Positions 56,329 through 64,000 of a stretch of DNA of 64,000 bases are shown piece by piece. This DNA is from Cristatella mucedo. Its lineage: Eukaryota; Bryozoa; Phylactolaemata; Cristatellidae. How positions within the stretch are numbered: position 1 is the first letter of the stretch; each line of letters opens with the position of its first letter. The translations under genes were made by a program, and so were the position numbers. Where the stretch lies: assembly GCA_009760855.2 (NCBI GenBank), contig WPIO01000031.1, forward strand, positions 3,447,501 through 3,511,500, written 5' to 3'. Below the pieces are notes generated by a model. That model saw only the letters and a program-made list of their open reading frames with translations. It was not told the origin of the DNA and did no database searches.

Positions 56329-56400
56329 ATAATACATTTGTATAGCGCTCTCAGAGAGCTTAATTTCTTTCTAGGCACTTTACACACGCTGTAAAGGAAC
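56329..56400 (-). mobile_element. family B tail fragment
   Basis: aatacatttgtatagcgctc, tcagagagcttaatttcttt, ctaggcactttacaca. It begins exactly where the second duplicate copy ends. Confidence 0.7.
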
Positions 56401-56404
56401 AAAG

Positions 56405-57775
56405 CAAGTTCCAGTACTCCTTGGTAGGACATGGAGCAGAATATTGCAGAACACTGGCATCAGGCTATTACAGGTATACAAGATCCCATTAATGGACAAT
56501 GTAGGCAGTGCTTGCCTGGCGGTTGTGTGGGAGCTGCTGGTTCCATTGCCTCCAGTTTAGTGTGAGGAAGAGAAAATGAGGGCGCTCTGAGGAAAGCAGT
56601 CACCAGCACGAATCCAAATGGGCTTGCTATGAAAGAAATGGGTGGCTTAATCAAAGTAATCAAACTCAACCAAATTGTTATAAAAACTTAAAGTACTTGA
56701 TGAGTGTTGTCTTGGTCTTTGTTTATTAGACGAAGTCTTTGAGGCATGGTATCGATTATTTATTCTATATGTCAATGCATCACTACTACTAATACCATCC
56801 TTTATTAGTGCATTTTAGTAATTAATTAGTAGCAGAAATACGGAGCCTCTAGCCCATCAGTTCAGTTTAGTTCCAGAAGCCTAAGAAGCACATCTCACTT
56901 AAAATGTGTCGAGTGGGACCTTAAAGGGCCACCGACTATTTCAAACTTGAGAACACAAATCATTAAAAACCTACTCTAGTCTTTATAGGGTGTACTTAAC
57001 AATCATGAGGAGAGTTTCGAAGGACAAACTGAATATCTAAGCTCTGGACTTTTGGCTTTAGTCTTTGAAATAGTCGGCCAAATTAAATATTAGGGCTATG
57101 ATTTCCACAAGGGTTATAAGACTCTTCAATCAAGCCAGGTGCTGACGGCACATCGAGAAGTAATTTTATCCCTGGACTAAGTAAAGTATTCAACACAACA
57201 TTTATTTAGCAGCAGAGAAAGGGCAGATACAAGCACCTTATCCCCTGAGTGCATTAGGCAATACACGATTGCCTTCAGGAGGACTCGATTGAATAAGTCA
57301 TGAAGTGTGCAAAACCCCAGGGATAAGATCTAGTTGCACTTTCCAACGTCATCTATGATGGACATAAGGTGCTTGTATAGGAATTTTACATTACAGGCAC
57401 ATGATATGAATATGATATCTCGAGACATCAGCGGTAGAGAATGAGAAGCCTCCTTACCATCTGGTACTTGTAAAGTATATGGCACATACCTTTACACATA
57501 CATGTTTGATCGATTTTACACTGGTCTGTATCATATCAGTTGTCTGGCAGTTATTTTTTCCAAATATACATCATAAATGATGATTTATTGTGCATTTTGA
57601 TTTGCTTTGGCACATCAGGTTTGGTAGATTAGAGATCGGGTGACCTTCAATATTAAGCATAATTATATTGGCTTTCATTAGGTCTACTTGTTACAGTCAC
57701 TCAATGACAATGTTTCATGTTATTTTTGTAGAGCAATTAGTCATTTTGTTGGTTGATATAGTTGTTAAACTCAAC
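56405..57775. other. gene-free, AT-rich stretch
   Basis: No coding potential or family resemblance recognised. Possible further LINE-derived sequence at 56400-56700. Confidence 0.4.
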
Positions 57776-57959
57776 TGATATATGTGGTTTATAATGCCAA
57801 GGGAGTCTAAGAATTCTTCGCATGTATTCTGCTACATCTGATCTGCGTGAAATTCTCTACAAAAGAGCAGCGGCTACCGACTACTACATTCATCAAACAG
57901 TGCTATCACGCTTACTTCGGATGCTAACTGGGAGACCTGGACAAGGAATGGGCACCACA

Positions 57960-59294
57960 TATGGTGTGCAAGCTACGTGTAGAAAATTTGAGGCAATGGT
58001 TTAAAGGTCAAAGCAAATGCATGCTATGTGGAGTAGCGATGATTGGAGAGAACAAACTGACCTCGTTTCGGATTGTTATTTCTGCACGTGCAGGGCTTAA
58101 GCGAAAAAAATACTAGCTGGCTTAATAGCCTCTTTTGAATAGTGACAGAAGAGCCTTTGCTGCTATCACCCCGCTTGCAATGGCAATAAAGGACTGCCCA
58201 CAGCAGGATTTGAACAAACGACTTCGGAACCGAGGTCGTGAAAAACAACCGCCTTCCCTCACGTGCCATCACTGCTCAGAAAGTGGAATAAGCATACGAT
58301 TGAATATCCAAATCTACCGTCAGCGATGCGACCTGTACAGCACACTCACGAGGTAGGAGTTCAACCTGCTACATTTGATGATATATTAGCCGACAGTGAT
58401 TCGAGTTCAACTGAAGGTGACGCTGATGACAACTATGATGCTTTCGATGTTCCAACACCTAACATCACAATGTCACAATCTGATCTTGATGACTTTGTAA
58501 GAGACCTTGATCTGGTCAAAGAGTCAGCTGAACCTCGGCTAATTCTTTTGCAGGGTACTTACTACATACAATACTGCACTTTCTTGGTATAGACATCGTG
58601 AAAAAAGAGTTTCTTCCGTACTTTTCGACGAAGGATTCACTCAAATATTGCAGTAATGTGGAAGGTCTAGTTAACCAAATGGAAAAGTGCTATGATCCAA
58701 CTGAATGGAGACTCTTCATTAGATCATCGAACAGCAGTTTTATTTCACAATGGAAACGAACTTAACTCTATGCCTTTCACACACAAGATGGACTAATGAA
58801 AAAAATATGTTAAGGCTCTGATCCAAGATGGTGATATCTTTAAGTACTTACTATAACAGTTCCTCAAATTAGTGAGGCAGATAAAAGCTGGAATTTTTAT
58901 TGGTTCACAGGTAAGATAATCGGTCAAGACACAATTTACATCGCATGGAATAGATTTAAGTCTGGTAGAGAAATTTCTGGGCAATCTCAAGTCGGCTGAC
59001 TACACGTAAATCGTTGAGAACATGATTCAATGCTACGCGGCACTTGGCAGCAGAATTAGTGTTAAGATAAACTTTCTTAACTATCATCTTGACTATATGC
59101 CATCAAATTTAGGTACATTCAGCGAAGGAAAGTTTAAAAGGTTCCACCAGGACATATGCGAAATGGAGCATAGACATCAAGGCCGCTGGAATGCTAACGT
59201 GATGGCCGATTACTGTTGGAGCCTGAAGCACCTCAATCCAGCTGCTGAGCGTAGCAGAAAGTCAAGGCAGAGGCATTTAAAAGCATTTGACTAA
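57960..59294 (+). pseudogene. broken copy of a multi-copy, transposon-associated protein family
   Basis: Fragments in order: RQWFKGQSKCM (57985-58030), a WREQTD..SDCYFC-like piece (58045-58085), then, after a nested SINE, KWNKHTIEYPNLPSAMRPV (58280-58335), SQSDLDDFVRDLDLVKESAE (58475-58535), EWRLFIRSS (58705-58735), QIKAGIFIGSQ (58880-58915), and SVKINFLNYHLDYMPSNLG, then KRFHQDICEMEHRHQGRWNA and MADYCW (59060-59220). From memory, proteins with these motifs recur as many uncharacterised copies in cnidarian and arthropod genomes, usually near transposons. Stops, frameshifts and a large internal loss break this copy. Its molecular function is not known to me. Confidence 0.7.
58104..58278 (-). 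mobile_element. family A SINE nested in the pseudogene
   Basis: On the plus strand tactagctggcttaatagcc, gaagagcctttgctgctatc, acccgcttgcaatgg-like hairpin, box B complement (ggatttgaacaaacgacttc) and accgaggtcgtgaaaaacaa. It splits the homology between CYFC and YPNLPSAMRPV, so it is younger than the gene copy. Confidence 0.85.
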
Positions 59295-59299
59295 ATGAA

Positions 59300-59938
59300 A
59301 CAAGATTTATATTTAAATGTTATACAACGATTAAAAAAAACTATTGCATTTAAAAATATTTCAAAATAAAAACGCAAATTGTTAAAAATCCTGGTGCTGG
59401 GTTAAAAAAGTTACTGATTATAAGAATATCCCAAAATAGATCGACAACAACTGACAACAAGTTTTCACTTGCAGGCCAGTGAATTATTAGCCAGTGCCTG
59501 TCTGTCTGTACATAACCCCACTTCAAATGGACTTACCCTGCATCTGCAATCGGAATTAGTTGTAGGAAAAGTGTTTTACAATAAGCCTGCCAAAACTACC
59601 ACGAGAGTTATGATGTTCAGATGGATTAAAGAGAATATTAATCTCGGACCAGCGGCATGAAAGCCCCAAAGAAGGGGCGGGGTAAGAGAACTTGCCCTTT
59701 GCCTTGGTCGAAGGCGGGATATTGGACACACACACGCACGCACACACAAACATACAAACACTTATTGCGTGCATATTTTTCCCTTGTCTGCAACTCCTTT
59801 CCGGCTTCTGTAACCACCTGCATTCTGCATGAACTTTGCACCGTTCAAGTCATTGCATCATAGGACGTTTCTATTCCACTCAGCATTCCCGGCGTCCTGC
59901 GAACTTGTTTTTTTCCCTATGCTGTTCCTGCTCGCCTG
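59300..59938. other. gene-free stretch
   Basis: AT-rich at 59300-59460, a short CA-rich patch near 59728-59760, otherwise nothing recognised. Confidence 0.4.
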
Positions 59939-59940
59939 TA

Positions 59941-60396
59941 CGAGCTACTAACCAGGGAACCGTGCTACTAACCAGGGAACCGTGCTACTAACCAGGGAAC
60001 CGTGCTACTAACCAGGGAACCGTGCTACTAACCAGGGAACCGTGCTACTAACCAGGGAACCGTGCTACTAACCAGGGAACCGTGCTACTAACCAGGGAAC
60101 CGTGCTACTAACCAGGGAACCGTGCTACTAACCAGGGAACCGTGCTACTAACCAGGGGAACCGGAACCGCTACTAACCAGGGAACCGTGCTACTAACCAG
60201 GGAACCGTGCTACTAACCAGGGAACCGTGCTACTAACCAGGGAACCGTGCTACTAACCAGGGAACCGTGCTACTAACCAGGGAACCGTGCTACTAACCAG
60301 GGAACCGTGCTACTAACCAGGGAACCGAGCTACTAACCAGGGAACCGTGCTACTAACCAGGGAACCGTGCTACTAACCAGGGAACCGTGCTACTAA
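59941..60396. repeat. 20-bp minisatellite, 23 units, each with TACTAAC
   Basis: The unit cgtgctactaaccagggaac repeats head to tail 23 times with almost no change; one unit near 60150-60170 is irregular (ggggaaccggaaccgc). Each unit carries TACTAAC followed by CAGG. The last unit runs into tactaacagacctcttttat and tatag. Confidence 0.98.
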
Positions 60397-60415
60397 CAGA
60401 CCTCTTTTATTATAG

Positions 60416-60520
60416 GCATAGATTTTCTTCAGCATTGACGAACGACGTAAAGCTGGTCGTGGTCAATATCCTGAACATATGCGTATCGGTATCAGCGCGA
60501 CCCCTGGGTCTTAGCCTCGG
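60416..60520 (+). other. exon-like open segment after the minisatellite (doubtful)
   Basis: After TACTAAC, a pyrimidine tract and tatag there are 34 open codons, beginning HRFSSALTNDVKLVVVNILN, up to gg|gtaagt. The donor is part of a SINE A box, and I recognise no protein, so this may be chance. Confidence 0.15.
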
Positions 60521-60650
60521 GTAAGTTGGTCGCACTTCACGACCAGATCATGGGTTCAAGTCGCGGTAGGAAATTATTTATTGCACACTGCAACAGGTAG
60601 AGGTCGATTGCCGAGCTAAGGCTCCTTACCCAGCGAGGGCCTAAAAAAGT
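60490..60650 (+). mobile_element. diverged family A-like SINE
   Basis: Head cttagcctcgggtaagttgg, box B catgggttcaagtcgcggta, then attatttattgcacactgca and a degraded body. It faces the minus-strand SINE that follows. Confidence 0.65.
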
Positions 60651-60651
60651 G

Positions 60652-60812
60652 ATAGCTGATTTATCAGCCTCATTTTTACAGTGGCGGAAGAGCCTTAACG
60701 GCTATCGCCACCACTTGCAGTTGGCAATAAAGGATCGCCCACTGCAGGATTCGAACCCAACGAACTCGGTCATGAAGAGGGAGCACCTGGACTATCGCGG
60801 CCCTAAATTCTG
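60652..60812 (-). mobile_element. family A SINE
   Basis: On the plus strand gatagctgatttatcagcct, agagccttaacggctatcgc, caccacttgcagttggcaat, box B complement caggattcgaacccaacgaa. It lies tail to tail with the preceding SINE. Confidence 0.82.
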
Positions 60813-60814
60813 CT

Positions 60815-61920
60815 GAACAGCAGCGGCCCTGGCCAAGCGGTGTGCTCATTCGTGATTGTACATGCTTGTCTAAGTATGATACATTGCTTATCATTGACTC
60901 GTGGCCGTGGCTTCTTTTGAAGTAAGCTGTAAAGTGACTCCTCGACGGATGAGGCTATCTTGGTATTCTTCTTGAAAACACGTCGGCATCTTATCGCATC
61001 ATAAGAAGTATACACGGACGTCGCATGTATATTTATTGCCTGTGAGAATGTACTGGGAGCAGAGAAGACAAAGTGGGGTAGGAGCTTAAGAGCTAAAAAG
61101 TACCCGACAGTACGCTTCGGTGCCTCCAACGCGGTAGCCCAAACGCTTCAGCTCACACAGTAAAAAAAAAATGAGCAATTGCAAAAGCTGTCGCCAACAT
61201 TATTCGATTGCAGAAAGAAACAACTAATGTATTGCGGTGACAGGACGAATTTCCACGAGAAGGCTGAAACTGGTGCAATTAGCTCGTATGGGTACAAAGG
61301 GGCGTGGCGGGTCGTCTGAGTCACAGTAAGATTTTTAGTTTGCAACCGCCTCTTAAACCGGAAACCACAAACATTTTGTCCAAAGCACACACGTAAGTGC
61401 AGGTTTTTCTGGTTTAGATACTTTGCATTTCGGTCTTTCTAAGCAGCGCCAAATGTAGAGGCACGGTGAGTTTTTCGGTAGTCCTGCCTAAGCTGATTTG
61501 CAGCATACGCAAAACTTGAAGCTAGAGAGGACTAGGGAGATCATGAGATTCGAAACTTTCAACCTTCAAATGGTCGTTTTAGGAGCCAAATTACGTCTAC
61601 ACGACGACGATCGCACTACAACACGTGCATTTAAAGAGCAAGCCGAATTGTGGACCCCAGCCGAACTTGAGATTTACTGTTCGGGTGAATTTTAGTTTTT
61701 AGCTCAAATAAGACGTAGCTTGACTATAATATGGTGTACACGAAGCTGACCGCAGGGGTTTAGTCGTGGCGAAAGGGTGGCTCGTAGAACCAACAGACGT
61801 GCACTGCTGTCTTGCATTGACAAGAAAGACGCACAGCGATATTCTCTAATGCAAATGGAAGTTGTTGATCGATCCAAAAACTCACGGAAGACAAACCTGC
61901 TCAGAGCAGTTTTAATGACG
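60815..61920. other. gene-free stretch
   Basis: Should include the 3' UTR of the minus-strand PAK-like gene. No further coding sequence recognised. Confidence 0.4.
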
Positions 61921-61925
61921 AACGT

Positions 61926-62090
61926 TTAAATACACGTCTGTCTAAATGCCTTCTGCATCAAAGGAAGCAGGGATGCTGACGAAAGTGGTTGCAACAAAAA
62001 CGAATGTCTCATCAAATCACTGGCAGAAGCGCGACGTTGTACGTCTCTAACCAACATCTGGTTCAGGAAATCCTCCAGTTTCCGCGACAC
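61926..62090 (-). CDS. PAK-like exon f: C-terminal end and stop
   Basis: VSRKLEDFLNQMLVRDVQRR, then ASASDLMRHSFLLQPLSSAS and LLPLMQK. It contains the conserved Arg of subdomain XI and a tail like the PAK4/5/6 IVPLM end. Acceptor cttccgtag. TAA at 61926-61928. Confidence 0.92.
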   Translation of the reverse strand: MSRKLEDFLNQMLVRDVQRRASASDLMRHSFLLQPLSSASLLPLMQKAFRQTCI

Positions 62091-63913
62091 CTACGGAAGC
62101 AGATAACGTTAACAAGTGCCGAGATGCGCTCGCTGTCTTTGCCTTTACAGTCACTCACTCGCGGTAGTGACGTCACCTACCTGGTTCACTGGTTGCATCT
62201 CTGGAAGCAAGTCTGTCCGCAGCAGCTCGAGCACACGAAACGGGTGCTCCTGGAATAAGGGAGGCTCGCCGTCTATCATCTCCATGACGGTAATACCGAG
62301 CGACCACACGTCGACCTTGGAGCAGTACGGCACTCTAATAATGCAAAAGAAAACGAAAGCTTCGTGGCTTCGTGGTCAAATGAATGCATCATTTCGAGGC
62401 GCTCCTGCGATTTGTCGAGTCGAGTATTAGATCGGCACTCCGAGGTAGGACAAATGAGGAGCGGCTAGTTGAAAATGATCGACTTTTGAATTCAGAATTT
62501 TAAACGGAGAGTATTTCTAGCGGTCTGTCTGGTGACATGCATGACAATTTGTTACGTACGGTAGCAACTGCTTGCGAAACTGCAGAGCGGCGTAACTCGA
62601 AACTGGCTGGACACACTAGATAGAGAGAACCAAGTGCCATGTTAAAGGCCACACAGAAATTTAATACGGCAGCGAAGACTTACTCCGATGCTACCTCAGG
62701 CGCCATCCAATACGGAGTGCCGACCACACCAGCGTGCTTAGGAGTTGTATTTTCGTCGATCGAAACACTGTATCCAAAATCTCCTAGCTTGATCTAGCAA
62801 AGCACAAGCACATAATCTTGGCCCGAACCTTAATTACGTAGATCAGATTCGCGAACAGCTCCATAACCTGAGCGGCATGGCGTATGAGTTTTGCATTATC
62901 AGTATGCGTAGCAAACCCACGGCACCGCATGGATCTGTCAAGTGGGTTACCATGTGCATAAAACTTCGAACCGCCAAGATGATTGAGGGTCGATAAGATA
63001 CCGAAAGACGCTAGCTAAATACGAACCTCTCCATTTAGGTCCAGATAAACCGTGTCGCTTCTGACGTTGCGATGTATCACGTGGTTCGAATGCAGAAAGG
63101 CAAGAGCGGCAGCGATTCCTTGACACACTGCAGCAATGTCGCTCTCGCCTAGCCTTCGAAAAGCGCAAGAAAAAACAAAAGCGCGCTAAAAGGCATGCTA
63201 CCAATTGTTCGTTCTCATCACGAGGCTCATGCACCAGACCAGCGTATGAGCACGGAGCCTGCTGGAGTCCAGCTATACCGCACACCAACCGAGCCACTCG
63301 TGACAGCCAGCGCGACCTACCGGACTTGCGAAACAATGTCTGCCAGAGTTCCGTCCGCTAGTATTTCGGTGACTATCCACAGGTCACTCTGGAGAAGATA
63401 GCTGCCGTAAAACTTGACAATGTTGGGATGGTACATCTCGCGAGCTGTAAATATCTGCGTTTGGAAAATCAAATATAATCTTTGTTTGGGAAAATCTCTA
63501 AATGATCATGAATTCCCACACAATGTGGTTTTATGTAATAATAACAATATGAATATATAAAATTGTCGAATTAAGGAAGGACTTATAAATATATAAACCA
63601 CGTGACGGAAGGACGGACGGCTTTTCTCGCTTTAACCAGTGAGGATGACGTAGGGTACTTAATCTTTCGAGACGCTCGCCGCTACGGCAGCTCGCCGCTA
63701 TTTTCCTACCTCGCTGAGTATAAGAGCACGCTTAACTTCTTGCAAGTGCACCACTTTTATGGCGACTTTGGTACGCTCTGTTTCAGCTGTTTCCCTTGTC
63801 AACTGGACACCGTGGAGCACAGTGTGCTGAGCGTCCCTCTTCTGCTCGGTGATGCGGCCGTAGAGAGCCCTCGGGTTTCCGGTGCCCACTTCCTGTCGGA
63901 TTACCGACAGAAA
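61926..63913 (-). CDS. group II PAK (PAK4/5/6, mbt)-like protein, pseudokinase domain, 3' part of gene
   Basis: Six exons on the minus strand: 63913-63710, 63454-63321, 63153-63027, 62793-62684, 62334-62181, 62090-61926. All are GT-AG, all phases agree, and they give 297 residues and TAA. The order follows a PAK catalytic domain: an N-terminal FLSVIRQEVGTGNP (like FRAALQLVVDPGDP of PAK4), VAIK (K53), the alpha-C glutamate (E68), HPNIVKFYGSYL, LADIVS, IAAVC, VIHRNVRSDT, DFG (160-162), GTPYWMAPE (180-188), VDVWSLGITVMEMIDGEPP and LVRDVQRRASASDL. Missing features: no glycine-rich loop (residues 21-32 have no Gly), Asn142 for the catalytic Asp, Arg144 for Lys, Thr147 for the Mg-binding Asn, and no Ser at the PAK activation-loop phosphosite. 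It should bind partners or regulate rather than phosphorylate. PAKs act downstream of Cdc42/Rac on the cytoskeleton; the Cdc42-binding CRIB region would lie beyond 64000. Confidence 0.92.
62181..62334 (-). CDS. PAK-like exon e: C-lobe
   Basis: VPYCSKVDVWSLGITVMEMI, then DGEPPLFQEHPFRVLELLRT. The invariant Asp of DVWSLG is present. Acceptor attattag, donor aaccag|gtaggt. Confidence 0.95.
62684..62793 (-). CDS. PAK-like exon d: DFG to APE
   Basis: IKLGDFGYSVSIDENTTPKH, then AGVVGTPYWMAPEVAS. DFG and APE are intact; the serine two residues before VGT in PAKs is Gly here. Acceptor tttgctag, donor catcgga|gtaagt. Confidence 0.95.
63027..63153 (-). CDS. PAK-like exon c: degenerate catalytic loop
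   Basis: LGESDIAAVCQGIAAALAFL, then HSNHVIHRNVRSDTVYLDLN. HRNVRSDT replaces HRDIKSDN/S, so three catalytic-loop residues are changed at once. Acceptor ttcgaag, donor gagag|gttcgt. Confidence 0.95.
63321..63454 (-). CDS. PAK-like exon b: N-lobe to hinge
   Basis: IFTAREMYHPNIVKFYGSYL, then LQSDLWIVTEILADGTLADI. The pattern equals PAK [33 protein letters not shown]. Acceptor aaacgcag, donor gtccg|gtaggt. Confidence 0.95.
63710..63913 (-). CDS. PAK-like exon a: N-lobe start, VAIK
   Basis: 68 codons, phase 0 at both ends. FLSVIRQEVGTGNPRALYGR, then a loop without glycines, TKVAIKVVHLQEVKRALILS and E. Acceptor cgttgcag, donor agcgag|gtagga. Lysine 53 and Glu 68 of the salt bridge are kept. Confidence 0.88.
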
Positions 63914-64000
63914 CTGCAACGGGCGCAGCGGACAAAATCGCACGGAGCGGAGCTTTTTTTTTTTAGGCCAGCTCTCTTTTTTAAGCGGTCGCTGCGTTGC

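Noticed and set aside
59941-60396. CRISPR-like array
   Set aside because: The 20-bp units are directly adjacent with no unique spacers, and the genome is eukaryotic; it is a minisatellite.
60416-60520. Candidate exon after the TACTAAC array
   Set aside because: The donor is the A box of a SINE and the 34-residue product matches nothing I know; kept only as a doubtful feature.

Overview
This is eukaryotic DNA from a non-vertebrate animal. The genes are split by GT-AG introns of about 0.1 to 5 kb. They encode proteins typical of animals: presenilin, a group II PAK-like protein and the start of a protein kinase D-like protein. The spaces between and within them are full of tRNA-derived SINEs, decayed L2/CR1-type LINEs and long CT/AG microsatellites. 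I could not fix the phylum from the sequence alone.

Layout. On the minus strand, 5447-5683 is the first coding exon of a protein kinase D-like gene whose later exons I could not find in the window. From about 5.7 to 22 kb there is no gene I can support, only repeats. A complete presenilin gene lies on the plus strand at 22216-31366: 10 exons, all splice phases agree, 548 residues, both catalytic aspartates and the PALP motif present. From 31.4 to 38 kb there are LINE and SINE copies and one possible minus-strand exon (33590-33727). A DDX28-like mitochondrial DEAD-box helicase lies on the plus strand at 38145-55125. I recovered 13 exons covering all helicase motifs and the stop codon; only the 5'-most presequence exon is missing. 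Its introns carry several LINE and SINE insertions.

Downstream of the helicase come a 237-bp tandem duplication that includes a poly(A) signal, a broken transposon-type gene (57960-59294) split by a nested SINE, a 23-copy 20-bp minisatellite (59941-60396) and a tail-to-tail SINE pair. On the minus strand, converging on the helicase, 61926-63913 holds the C-terminal kinase domain of a PAK4/5/6-like protein. It has lost the glycine-rich loop, the catalytic HRD aspartate (HRN), the catalytic-loop lysine and the metal-binding asparagine. Its reading frame and every splice junction are intact, so it looks like a maintained pseudokinase. Its N-terminal part lies beyond the window.

The four genes do not form an operon or pathway. 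Presenilin acts in gamma-secretase, DDX28-like proteins in mitochondrial ribosome assembly, and the two kinase-family genes in signalling. The mobile elements do relate to each other: the 3' tail of SINE family B matches the 3' tail of the LINEs here, which suggests LINE-driven mobilisation.
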